From: Pantoea sp. RIT-PI-b
Lineage (GTDB): Bacteria; Pseudomonadota; Gammaproteobacteria; Enterobacterales; Enterobacteriaceae
NCBI RefSeq assembly: GCF_001187905.1
Contig: NZ_LGIS01000017.1
Span: 1-64,000, forward strand
Reading direction: 5' to 3'
DNA length: 64,000 bases
Position numbers and translations under genes: made by a program. Below, piece by piece: positions 25,925 to 36,294 of the stretch. Position 1 is the stretch's first letter, and each line of letters starts with the position of its first letter. Under the pieces are notes generated by a model. The model did no database searches, was not told where the DNA came from, and saw only the letters and a program-made list of their open reading frames with translations.

Positions 25925-28318
25925 TTACGCCGCTGTCATACTCGCCAACACCGCTTCAGCCTGGGTGCCATCAACTGCCACGCCATCAATATACAGCTTG
26001 CGCTTTTCACCCACCGGCAATGCCACTTTCAGCGTTTTCCATCCCGGCAGGAAACTGCCTTTGCGAGTGAAGTTAAGGTGAATCGCCTCAGCGTCGCAGC
26101 GCATTTCCCAGTTAAGCCACAGCGCATCGCCCTGCTGATAGCCCCAGGATTCGCCATCATCCTCAAACAGCACGCCGGTTGTTATCCCTTTACCTTGCAG
26201 CGGGAACAGCTGCAGCGTGCGGCAATCGTCCGCCTGGGCATCAACGTGGCGCAGACGTTCACTCAGCGGTAAAGCGGCACCGGCACGCACCAGCATTGGC
26301 TGAGTTTCCAGCGGCGCATCCAGGGTGATCCACTGACCGCCGCTGTACCATTGCTGGCTGGCAAAGTCATACCAGCCAGATTGGTTGTCGGGCAACCATA
26401 GACGACGTTGACGCTGGCCGGGTTCGACCACGCTGGCCACCAGCAGATCGCGTCCCAGCATAAACTCATCGCACTCGGCAAACGTCTGCGCATCCTGCTC
26501 GTGATCGAGGAAGGTTGGACGCAGCATCGGCTCGTCGTCCGCATGTGCCTGCCACAGCAGGGTGTAGAGATACGGCAGCAGACGATAGCGCAGCGCCATG
26601 GCCGCACGGATCGCAGGCGTAGCCGCCGGATACATCCAGGGTTCGTTAACCGTGTGATCATCATTCCAGGAGTGGATGGTAAAGCGCGGATGCATCACGC
26701 CATTTTGTACCCAGCGCACAAACAGTTCTGCGTCCGGCTTATCGCCGGAAAAACCGCCGACATCATGTCCCACGTTGTACAACCCGGACAAGCTCATGCC
26801 TAATCCCATGCGGATGTTGTAGCGCAGCGTGTTCCAGTTGGTGCGGTTGTCGCCGCTCCAGGTCTGCACATAGCGCTGCATCCCGGCACAGCCCGAACGG
26901 GAGATCAGAAATGGACGCTTGTCCGGTGCAAAGCGCTGCTGCGCTTCCATCGAGGCACGCATCATCAGCAGCGGCATAACCGGGCGGATATGTTTAATCG
27001 CTATCGGCGTGCCAAAACCGTGACAGCGCGCTTCGCCATCCCACACTTCGTATTCGTTGTTGTCGTTCCAGGTGGAATCGATGCCCTTCTCCAGCAGCTG
27101 CTTGGTGACGTTTTCCTGCCACCACGCCACGGCTTGCGGATGAGTGAAATCAAGATGCGAACCTTCATCATCCCAGAATACCGAACGCTCCGGCGCATCC
27201 TCTTCGGAGTCGCGAATGAACAGCCCTTGTTCCGCCACCTCGTGGTAGCGCGGATGATCCTGCAACAAACACGGTTTGATATTGGCGGCGAGGCGCAAGC
27301 CGGCGTCGTGAAACGCCTGACTCATCACTTCAGGCTGCGGCACTTTGTCGTGATTCCAGTTAAATACGTAACGCTTGTTGTTGATCGAGGTATAGCCGGA
27401 GGAGAGCTGGAAGGAATCACACGGAATATCGTGCTCTTCGCACAGGCGAATGAAGTTCATTAGCTGATGCTGTGCGTCTGGTGCGTCGGTGTAATGCATG
27501 GTTGAGCCGCTGTAGCCGAGGCTCCATTTCGGGCCGAACAGGGTTTTACCGGTCAGACGCACAAAGGCTTTGGTGATATCCAGCACCTTGTCGCCGACAA
27601 ACAGGTAATAGTCGATATCGCCGCTCTCAGCCTGCCAGCGGCGATACGGCTGATGATAGTTGTCGAGCTCATTGCCGAGATCAAACCAGCTGCTGCTGAG
27701 GTTATCGTAATAGAGGCCAAAGCTAACGTTGTTGCGGCGCGTAATGGTGAACGGCACGTGTTTGTACAGCGGGTCGGTGGAGGCCGCGTTGTAACCCATG
27801 GCATCAAGGTTGCGCATCTCATAGCGCTGGCCGTTGCGCTGCAAATCACCGCTTTTCTCACCCAGACCATAATAACGGTCATCGTGCATGCGGCGCTGAT
27901 AGTGCGCCACGCCATCGCCGTGCGCATTGATTTGATAGGCGCTGGTCGGGCGATCGCAGGTCAGCAGTTGCCACGCGCCGGCGCTGTCGCAATATTGCCA
28001 CTCCAGTGCCAGCGGCTGATGCACGATTACCCGTAGCTTATCGGTGGCGATCACCAGCGTGCTGCCCTCCTCCTCAAGCGTAAAGCCCGGCAACGAGAAG
28101 CCCGCCAGACTGTCACGCTGACGCCCTTCCCACGGCACATCACTCTGCGGCGCAATGCTCCAGGTTCTGTCGAGGGTAAAGGCGCCCTGACGTTTAATCG
28201 CCACGCGGAACAGACCCGATTCCAGCACATACAGGCACAGCGTGTGTTTGCCGTCGACGGTTAACGCCACGTGGTGGGCATCGGACGCCGCTAAAGACCA
28301 ATTTTTTAACGTTTTCAT
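25925..28318 (-). CDS. glycoside hydrolase family 31 enzyme
   Basis: 797 residues. The N-terminal beta-sandwich is followed by a TIM barrel. The region DSTWNDNNEYEVWDG matches the GH31 nucleophile motif with the catalytic Asp, and SRSGCAGMQRYVQTWSGDNR is the typical GH31 segment; GHDVGGFSGDKPDAELFVRW gives the other conserved loop. Family members release alpha-glucose, alpha-xylose or sulfoquinovose from non-reducing ends. There is no signal peptide, so it acts in the cytoplasm on an imported oligosaccharide. It lies 14 bp after the ExuT-like MFS gene, and both face uxuA-uxaC across UxuR-type boxes. An uronate-linked substrate is therefore suggested. Confidence 0.85.
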   Translation of the reverse strand: MKTLKNWSLAASDAHHVALTVDGKHTLCLYVLESGLFRVAIKRQGAFTLDRTWSIAPQSDVPWEGRQRDSLAGFSLPGFTLEEEGSTLVIATDKLRVIVHQPLALEWQYCDSAGAWQLLTCDRPTSAYQINAHGDGVAHYQRRMHDDRYYGLGEKSGDLQRNGQRYEMRNLDAMGYNAASTDPLYKHVPFTITRRNNVSFGLYYDNLSSSWFDLGNELDNYHQPYRRWQAESGDIDYYLFVGDKVLDITKAFVRLTGKTLFGPKWSLGYSGSTMHYTDAPDAQHQLMNFIRLCEEHDIPCDSFQLSSGYTSINNKRYVFNWNHDKVPQPEVMSQAFHDAGLRLAANIKPCLLQDHPRYHEVAEQGLFIRDSEEDAPERSVFWDDEGSHLDFTHPQAVAWWQENVTKQLLEKGIDSTWNDNNEYEVWDGEARCHGFGTPIAIKHIRPVMPLLMMRASMEAQQRFAPDKRPFLISRSGCAGMQRYVQTWSGDNRTNWNTLRYNIRMGLGMSLSGLYNVGHDVGGFSGDKPDAELFVRWVQNGVMHPRFTIHSWNDDHTVNEPWMYPAATPAIRAAMALRYRLLPYLYTLLWQAHADDEPMLRPTFLDHEQDAQTFAECDEFMLGRDLLVASVVEPGQRQRRLWLPDNQSGWYDFASQQWYSGGQWITLDAPLETQPMLVRAGAALPLSERLRHVDAQADDCRTLQLFPLQGKGITTGVLFEDDGESWGYQQGDALWLNWEMRCDAEAIHLNFTRKGSFLPGWKTLKVALPVGEKRKLYIDGVAVDGTQAEAVLASMTAA

Positions 28319-28332
28319 CGTTACCTACTTTT

Positions 28333-29634
28333 TCAGGCGCGCTGTGCGCGACGTTCAGCAATAAAAGCAATCAGGAATACCGCGCCAATCAGGTCAAAGA
28401 AGCCCATGGCGACGAACAAAGGATTGAAACCAATGGTGTCGGCGGTGACGCCGATCAGCAGCGAAAACAGGAAGCTGGAGATCCAGGCGAATGAGCCGCG
28501 CATGCCGTTAACCGTCGCCATTTGCCCTTTATCAAACTTCTCTACCACCAGCGCGCTCAGCATGCAGGAGATGATTTGGTGACCGAAACCGCCAATTGAG
28601 ATCAGCGCAATGGCCACGTAAGGATCTTTGGTGACCGCCACCATCGCCAGCGACAGCATCAGGAATGCGCCGGTTACCGAACTCGCTACCACCGAGTTAA
28701 CCTGGGTAAAGCCAAAAATTTTGGTGTAAAGGCGCGTCAGATAACCGCTGGCGGCGCTGCCTAAATCTGCCGCGAGGAATGGCAGCCAGGCGAACATGGC
28801 GATCTGTTTCAGGTCCATGCCCAGCTCTTTTGCCAGATAGAGCGGCACCCAGAAGCTCAGCACCCCCCACGCAGGCTCGGCCATAAAGGCGGGAATGGCG
28901 ATGCCGTAGAAACGCTTGTTTTTTGACACGGGTTTCAGCGCAGTAAAGAACGGCAGTTTTACCGCCGGTGGTTCGTTGTCCTGACGAATAAATTCCAGTT
29001 CAGACGCCTGCAGATTGGGGTGCTGCTCTGGATCGCGATACAACAGCCACCACAGCACCACCCATCCGAGCGCCAGGCAGCCGGTGAACAGGAACGCACC
29101 CTGCCAGCCAAACGAGGCATGTGCGAAGTAGATAATCGGCGGGGCCAGCATCGCGCCCAGGGAGAAACCCACACCGGCCCATCCGGCAGCAATCGGACGC
29201 TCTTTTTTCGGAAACCATTCGCCAATCACCTTGGCGTTAGCCGGTGTGGCAGCGGCTTCGGCGCCGCCCATGACAAAGCGCAGAATCGCCAGGTGCACCC
29301 AACTTGCCGCGCCGGCGTGGAACAAACAGGCGACAGCCCAAATCGTGGCGCAGACCAGGAAGCCAACCTTCAGGCCGATGACATCGATCAACCAGCCGCA
29401 AATCGGTTGAAAGAAGGTATACGCCAGCTGGAACGCGCCGACGATCCATGAATATTGTTCAGTGGTGATATTGAGGCTGGTTTTGAGTTCCGGTGCCAGC
29501 AAGCCTAGCGAGTTACGGGTGATGTAGTTAACCGTAACGCCCGCTAAGAACAGCACCAACACCCACCAGCGCAAATTACGCAAGGTGCGTTTGCTGCCTG
29601 CGGCGGTTATCCCTGGATTCAAACTGCGGTTCAT
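28333..29634 (-). CDS. MFS transporter, ExuT/anion:cation symporter family
   Basis: About 433 residues; the ATG with GGAGA six bases upstream was chosen over one four codons earlier. Twelve membrane segments are visible. NYITRNSLGLLAPEL, GAFQLAYTFFQPICGWLID and MGGAEAAATPANAKVIGEWF are typical of the ExuT/GudP hexuronate group. It probably imports a hexuronate or a uronate-containing disaccharide with protons. It is cotranscribed with the GH31 gene and divergent from uxuA, with UxuR boxes between. Confidence 0.85.
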   Translation of the reverse strand: MNRSLNPGITAAGSKRTLRNLRWWVLVLFLAGVTVNYITRNSLGLLAPELKTSLNITTEQYSWIVGAFQLAYTFFQPICGWLIDVIGLKVGFLVCATIWAVACLFHAGAASWVHLAILRFVMGGAEAAATPANAKVIGEWFPKKERPIAAGWAGVGFSLGAMLAPPIIYFAHASFGWQGAFLFTGCLALGWVVLWWLLYRDPEQHPNLQASELEFIRQDNEPPAVKLPFFTALKPVSKNKRFYGIAIPAFMAEPAWGVLSFWVPLYLAKELGMDLKQIAMFAWLPFLAADLGSAASGYLTRLYTKIFGFTQVNSVVASSVTGAFLMLSLAMVAVTKDPYVAIALISIGGFGHQIISCMLSALVVEKFDKGQMATVNGMRGSFAWISSFLFSLLIGVTADTIGFNPLFVAMGFFDLIGAVFLIAFIAERRAQRA

Positions 29635-29726
29635 CGGCTTCTCCATTTATCAGTCATTGCTAACTATCCGCCAGGAGTGAAACACAGTTGCGAAAAGTGG
29701 TCGCCAGCTTGATGCAGCATTTGTGA

Positions 29727-29740
29727 TCTGGTTAACCAAA
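29727..29740. promoter_or_regulatory. UxuR/ExuR-type operator, transporter side
   Basis: CTGGTTAACCAA core, a perfect TGGTTAACCA palindrome, fits the ExuR/UxuR pattern TTGGTNNACCAA. It is about 95 bp from the MFS start codon. Confidence 0.6.
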
Positions 29741-29831
29741 ATCATCGACCAGGTTGACTTAACCCGACAAAGAGCAGAGTTTTACGTGCAAGCGGCGTGA
29801 TAACGTCATAATGAAACGCGCTAAAGATAAT

Positions 29832-29845
29832 ATTGGTCAACCAAT
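29832..29845. promoter_or_regulatory. UxuR/ExuR-type operator, uxuA side
   Basis: ATTGGTCAACCAAT is a near-perfect match to the UxuR/ExuR half-sites ATTGGT-NN-ACCAAT. It lies 18 bp before the uxuA ATG, where binding would block transcription or early elongation. Confidence 0.75.
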
Positions 29846-29863
29846 AATGAGTGAGGTAACAAC

Positions 29864-31065
29864 ATGAAGCAGACCTGGCGCTGGTATGGCCCGAACGATC
29901 CTGTCTCTCTGGCCGATGCGCGCCAGGCGGGCGCCACCGGCATCGTCACGGCGCTCCATCACATTCCCAATGGCGAAGTGTGGACAGTTGACGAAATCGT
30001 GCAGCGTAAGGCGCTGGTGGAAGCCGCTGGATTGGTCTGGTCGGTGGTGGAAAGCGTGCCGATTCACGAAGAGATCAAAACCGGCAGTGGCCGCTGCCAG
30101 CACTGGATCAGCAATTATCAGCAGTCGCTGCGTAATCTGGCGCAGTGCGGCATCACCACCGTGTGCTACAACTTCATGCCGATTCTCGACTGGACGCGCA
30201 CCGACCTTGAGTATCTGCTGCCCGATGGGGCCAAAGCGCTGCGCTTCGATCAGATTGAGTTCGCGGTGTTTGAACTGCACATTCTGCAACGCGCGGGCGC
30301 GGAGCAGGATTACAGTGCCGAAGAGATTGCTGAGGCTGCCGAGCGTTTTAGCCAGATGAGTCGAGAACATCGTGACCGCCTGGTGCGCAACATTATTGCC
30401 GGCTTACCCGGCGCCGAAGAGGGTTATACCCTCGACCAATTCCGCGCCCAGCTGGCGCGTTATGACGGCATCGGTAAGGCCGAGCTACGGGAGAATTTTG
30501 CCACCTTCCTGCGCGCGATTATTGCGGTTGCCGAAGAGGTGGGCGTGCGCATGGCGGTACATCCGGACGATCCACCGCGCCCGATTCTCGGCTTGCCGCG
30601 CATCGTCTCCAACGCTGACGATCTGCAGTGGATGATTGATACCGTCAGCAGCCCGGCCAACGGTTTTACCCTGTGTACCGGTTCGTACGGGGTGCTGGCA
30701 GAGAATGATCTGGCCGGCATGGTGCAACGCTTTGGCCCGCGTATCTACTTCGCACATCTGCGCTCTACCAAACGTGAAGCGAATCCCAACAGCTTCCACG
30801 AAGCCGCGCATTTAGCTGGCGATGTCGATATGTTTGCGGTGATCAAGGCGATTGCCGAAGAGGAGCAGCGGCGTAAAGCCGCAGGCCAGCATGATTTAAT
30901 TCCGATGCGTCCCGATCACGGCCACCAAATGCTGGATGACCTGAAGAAGAAAACCAATCCTGGCTACTCGGCGATTGGTCGACTGAAAGGGCTGGCTGAA
31001 ATTCGCGGCGTTGAGCTGGCGATCCACCGCGCCTATTTTAGCGAGCCAACTCAGGGAGCCGAGTA

Positions 31066-31066
<1 letters not shown>
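29864..31066 (+). CDS. uxuA: mannonate dehydratase
   Basis: 400 residues, slightly longer than E. coli UxuA (394). It dehydrates D-mannonate to 2-keto-3-deoxygluconate in glucuronate breakdown. Recognisable family segments are [20 protein letters not shown] at the start, [19 protein letters not shown], the metal-site [17 protein letters not shown] and [12 protein letters not shown]. It is unrelated in fold to the ManD protein at 4.6 kb. The stop and the uxaC start overlap (TAATG). Preceded by a UxuR-type box. No uxuB (fructuronate reductase) is in the window. Confidence 0.95.
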
Positions 31067-32481
<1,415 letters not shown>

Positions 32482-32486
32482 TGGCA

Positions 32487-32514
32487 GCCTGGTCATTGCA
32501 CGCCATGACCAGGC
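32487..32514 (+). terminator. hairpin after uxaC
   Basis: GCCTGGTCAT and ATGACCAGGC form a 10-bp perfect stem with an 8-base loop. There is no strong T-run, so it may attenuate rather than stop transcription into uxuR. Confidence 0.55.
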
Positions 32515-32602
32515 CGATTCTTAATCGCTATGCTATAGTGCGCGTCTCTGACCTGGCAGTAGCAGAGGTTATGCATCCCTTAACGCAAAGATAACTAACA
32601 CG

Positions 32603-33379
32603 ATGAAAACGCAAACTTCAGCACAGCGTCCCTATCAGGAAGTCGGGGAAATGCTCCGTCAGATGATCTCGCAAAAACAGTATGCGGTGGGCCAACGGCT
32701 GCCACCGGAGCGTGAGCTCGCGGCGCTGCTGGATGTGACGCGTACGCTGGTGCGTGAAGCGCTAATCATGCTGGAGCTGGAAGGCTTAATCGAGGTGCGT
32801 CGTGGCGCGGGAATCTACGTGATTCACGACTCGCCGCAGCCACCGGCTCCGCAGCACAAAGCCAGCAATGATGCCGGACCGTTTGAGATGCTGCAGGCGC
32901 GTCAGCTGCTGGAGAGCAACATCGCTGAATTCGCCGCACTGCAGGCGACGCGTGAAGACATCATGAAAATGCGTCAGGCGCTGGAGCTGGAGGAGAAAGA
33001 GCTCGCCTCTGGCGCGGTCAACCAAAGTGAAAATGGCGATCGCAACTTCCATCTGGCTATTGCCGAAGCCACGCACAACAGCATGCTGGTTGAGCTGTTT
33101 AAGCAATCCTGGCAGTGGCGTGAAGACAACGTGATGTGGAGTCAGCTGCATCGCCATCTGGTCAACAACGATTACCGCAAACAGTGGCTCGACGATCACA
33201 AGAAAATTCTCGCCACGCTGATCAAAAAAGACGCGCGCGCTGCCAAACAGGCGATGTGGCAGCACCTTGAGAATGTGAAACAACGCCTGCTGGAATTCTC
33301 TGACGTCGATGATATTGATTTTGATGGTTACCTGTTCGAATCCTGGCCGCTGTATGTCGCCAGCAATCCTAATAATTGA
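32603..33379 (+). CDS. uxuR: GntR/FadR-type regulator UxuR/ExuR
   Basis: 258 residues, the length of ExuR (258) and UxuR (257). The helix-turn-helix region QRLPPERELAALLDVTRTLVREAL followed by EGLIEVRRGAGIYV is characteristic. The C-terminal all-alpha FCD domain runs through NFHLAIAEATHNSMLVELFK. The family represses uronate genes until fructuronate or a related acid binds. Two matching operators lie upstream in the divergent promoter region. Whether orthology is to UxuR or ExuR cannot be decided here. Confidence 0.9.
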   Translation: MKTQTSAQRPYQEVGEMLRQMISQKQYAVGQRLPPERELAALLDVTRTLVREALIMLELEGLIEVRRGAGIYVIHDSPQPPAPQHKASNDAGPFEMLQARQLLESNIAEFAALQATREDIMKMRQALELEEKELASGAVNQSENGDRNFHLAIAEATHNSMLVELFKQSWQWREDNVMWSQLHRHLVNNDYRKQWLDDHKKILATLIKKDARAAKQAMWQHLENVKQRLLEFSDVDDIDFDGYLFESWPLYVASNPNN

Positions 33380-33390
33380 AGCCGTTATAG

Positions 33391-34299
<909 letters not shown>

Positions 34300-34318
34300 T
34301 GGCTTTGATCGTGGACGA

Positions 34319-35701
34319 TTAACGTTCCATTTTCAGCGCAAGCTGCCTGGCCAGGAAGAACGGCCTTAAATAAGCCACGGTATTTGACAGTGGCAAAACG
34401 TCATCGCTTAGCTGGATACCGATCTCCGCGCGCAGATACTCACGACGCGTTTCGATACGCTGCCACAGCGCCGGATAGGCGTGGCGAATCGTCGCCTGCA
34501 GTGCCGCATCGGCCAGCACCACGCACTCTTCGGCGCTGGCACCGTTGTAGCCCGGCACGGACGGGATGATATCAATTTGTAGCATCATGCCGCTTTTCAG
34601 GAGTTCAGTGGAACCGCGATAAATCGGCGACGACATCCACTCTTCATCCGCCACCAGATGGCCGGGATTCAGGTGCCAGCCAAAACGCGCTTTAGGCAAA
34701 ACCTGTTCGATCAGCTGGTAAAGCGCGCCGCCGCGCATGCCGACGTGAATCGTCTCCAGCCAGCTCACCACCGCGGAGAAATAGGGTTTGGCGATGCGAT
34801 CGAGATAATCCTGCTGGGTTGCTGGCAACTCACTTTCACTGGCAATCACGAAACCGCTGCGGCTGGAAAGGCCACCTTTGTAGGCGGTGGTCAGGGAGAG
34901 CGGATCGCCGCGCCGCACGGTTTTCGCGCTGGGATAAAGATTCGCGGTTTCGAAACGCGTGCCGGTGGCCGCGATGGTCACCACGGTGTTGTACTGCCCT
35001 TCAGCGGTAAGTAACGCGCCCAACTCGGTTTCACGCACGCCAACTTCAATCGCATTGAGCGCGTCCAGCATGCAGCTGGAAGCGAGATTGGCACCATATT
35101 CGTAATGCGCGATTTCATTGGCATTGCAGCGGGTACGTGCGCCGTTATCACCAATCAACAAAGGGATAGCATTTTCTAACACCGCGTCATCTTTGAGCGT
35201 GCGCTTAATCGCGTCGACAATAAAGTAGGGTAAATCGAACATCGCGCGCCCATTGCCGGCGGCTGGCGTGAACATTTTCCAGCCAATCAGACCGACTTTT
35301 TTGCTGCTATCCAGGCCCGCATCCTTGAAAAGCGTTTCCAGCGGCACTTCATTATCCATCGGCTGATTAGGCAGCGAGAAGTACGGCGAGTGAGCCAGCG
35401 TGGCCTCAATGCGCGAGAAACGTGCCATTTTCAGGTTTTCGTTACCCAGCACCAACGTGGCGTGCCCGAACTTGTCCAGCAGCAGTAGCCCCTCTTCGAA
35501 ACGCGGTATAAATCCGGTGAGATATTCGAAATTGCTGCCGTGTTCCTTGTCCGCGTAGATGACCAGCGTGTCAAAACCGTGCTGTTTCATTGCCTTCAAC
35601 AAGGTGTGTTTTCGTTCCAGCAGGGTCTCATCAGAGAGAACGACTGCTTCCACCCCAGTGAACTTCACTGGCTCGGTGACGCAGCCAAGCGCGATCGCCA
35701 T
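34319..35701 (-). CDS. M24 (creatinase/aminopeptidase P) family protein, metal site degenerate
   Basis: 460 residues. The N-terminal creatinase-like domain includes FDTLVIYADKEHGSNFEYLTGF, typical for Xaa-Pro dipeptidase relatives. The C-terminal pita-bread domain is recognisable but its metal ligands are largely changed. The first Asp position reads LSLTTAYKG, the second reads LSSRSGF, and the usual EP strand is LQIDIIPS. Only the His in LNPGHLVAD and the last Glu in ASAEECVVLAD remain. Activity as a metallopeptidase is therefore doubtful. A strong GGAGG site precedes the ATG and the frame is intact, so the protein is likely made. Confidence 0.8.
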   Translation of the reverse strand: MAIALGCVTEPVKFTGVEAVVLSDETLLERKHTLLKAMKQHGFDTLVIYADKEHGSNFEYLTGFIPRFEEGLLLLDKFGHATLVLGNENLKMARFSRIEATLAHSPYFSLPNQPMDNEVPLETLFKDAGLDSSKKVGLIGWKMFTPAAGNGRAMFDLPYFIVDAIKRTLKDDAVLENAIPLLIGDNGARTRCNANEIAHYEYGANLASSCMLDALNAIEVGVRETELGALLTAEGQYNTVVTIAATGTRFETANLYPSAKTVRRGDPLSLTTAYKGGLSSRSGFVIASESELPATQQDYLDRIAKPYFSAVVSWLETIHVGMRGGALYQLIEQVLPKARFGWHLNPGHLVADEEWMSSPIYRGSTELLKSGMMLQIDIIPSVPGYNGASAEECVVLADAALQATIRHAYPALWQRIETRREYLRAEIGIQLSDDVLPLSNTVAYLRPFFLARQLALKMER

Positions 35702-35774
35702 CGTTTACCTCCTCACATTGCATAATGTGTTGAGGATAGTAGCGTCTTTCACCGCAGGGCGTTTTGACACAGCA

Positions 35775-35805
35775 CGAAAAAAGGCGGAGGGGTGAGCTCC
35801 GCCTT
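35775..35805 (-). terminator. terminator of the tisB-like transcript
   Basis: On the minus strand AAGGCGGAG and CTCCGCCTT form a 9-bp stem followed by a run of T. It lies 15 bp after the toxin stop codon. Confidence 0.85.
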
Positions 35806-35819
35806 GTTTCAAGTTCCGG

Positions 35820-35909
35820 TCAGTGCGCCTGACCGGTCAGTTGCATAAGGGCAACGATGATTTGAAGAATGATGCGGACGATGTCCAGCAGCAATCGAAC
35901 AATTTCCAT
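35820..35909 (-). CDS. tisB: TisB-like type I toxin peptide
   Basis: A 29-residue peptide, exactly the length of E. coli TisB, with a strong GGAGAAGGAA ribosome site before the ATG. It starts MEIVRLLLDIVRIILQII and ends MQLTGQAH. It is one hydrophobic helix with a narrow polar strip (Glu2, Arg5, Asp9, Arg12, Gln16, Gln23), the TisB/ZorO layout that inserts in the inner membrane and collapses the proton gradient. Identity to TisB is low, so the name rests on length, layout and context: a LexA box upstream, a leader of roughly 200 nt, a divergent small RNA with 17 nt of perfect antisense match, and a terminator after the stop. Not in the ORF calls because of its size. Confidence 0.8.
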   Translation of the reverse strand: MEIVRLLLDIVRIILQIIVALMQLTGQAH

Positions 35910-35989
35910 CACTTTCCTTCTCCTCTGAGAGGAGCGCGCCTTTCAGCTGCCGAGGCTTTGACTCCACCCGCCGACCGCCTAAGCACAAT

Positions 35990-36006
35990 TGTGAGGAGTG
36001 CTGAGC
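35990..36006 (-). other. antitoxin pairing site in tisB-like leader
   Basis: The toxin leader, read on the minus strand, contains GCTCAGCACTCCTCACA. It is fully complementary over 17 nt to the 5' end of the small RNA at 36185-36201. It lies about 80-100 nt upstream of the toxin start codon, where E. coli IstR-1 blocks the ribosome standby site of tisB. A 72-codon frame (36027-35809) starts in this leader, in the position of the untranslated tisA frame. Confidence 0.75.
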
Positions 36007-36119
36007 GGCTCTCATTGTGGAAGCCACAGGCCAGCACCACCTGAAACCTGCCGGGATTTGACTATCCGCGCCCCTGGAGTCATCAGCAAAACAATGAGGC
36101 TTCGCCCGTCACTCAACAC

Positions 36120-36135
36120 CTGTATAACCATACAG
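36120..36135. promoter_or_regulatory. LexA (SOS) box
   Basis: CTGTATAACCATACAG matches CTGT-N8-ACAG with symmetric CTGTAT/ATACAG arms. It is placed to repress the toxin transcript on the minus strand, whose start would fall just to its left. Confidence 0.85.
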
Positions 36136-36149
36136 TATTATGGCAAAAC

Positions 36150-36178
36150 TTGAAATATCTCGCCGCACATTTTATTAT
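36150..36178 (+). promoter_or_regulatory. promoter of IstR-like small RNA
   Basis: TTGAAA (36150-36155), a 17-bp spacer and TATTAT (36173-36178), giving an expected start near 36185. It is clear of the LexA box, so constitutive expression is predicted. Confidence 0.7.
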
Positions 36179-36184
36179 CGCGGG

Positions 36185-36279
36185 TGTGAGGAGTGCTGAG
36201 CACCCCGTTCGCGGCGCGGTTACCAGCCGATTAGCGAACATAAAAAAAAGGATTTGGCTTTACTGCCAAATCCTTTTTT
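36185..36279 (+). ncRNA. istR: IstR-like antitoxin small RNA
   Basis: Predicted RNA of about 95 nt, divergent from the toxin gene. Its 5' end, TGTGAGGAGTGCTGAGC, is identical to 35990-36006 and so pairs perfectly with the toxin leader. A hairpin with GTTCGC/GCGAAC arms (36207-36239) follows. A strong terminator closes it: GGATTTGGC, TTTACT loop, GCCAAATCC and six T (36250-36279). Architecture equals E. coli IstR-1: unpaired 5' interaction region, hairpin, terminator. Ends are inferred from promoter and terminator, not measured. Confidence 0.8.
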
Positions 36280-36294
36280 ATTGCCGGCGTTTAA

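Noticed and set aside
29681-29720. CRP site between the uxu and GH31 operons
   Set aside because: TGTGATCTGGTTAACC has only one good arm; the second arm is part of the UxuR-type palindrome.
35809-36027. 72-codon minus-strand ORF overlapping the toxin leader and gene
   Set aside because: Poor start context and arginine/serine-rich peptide; it corresponds in position to the untranslated tisA frame of the E. coli locus.
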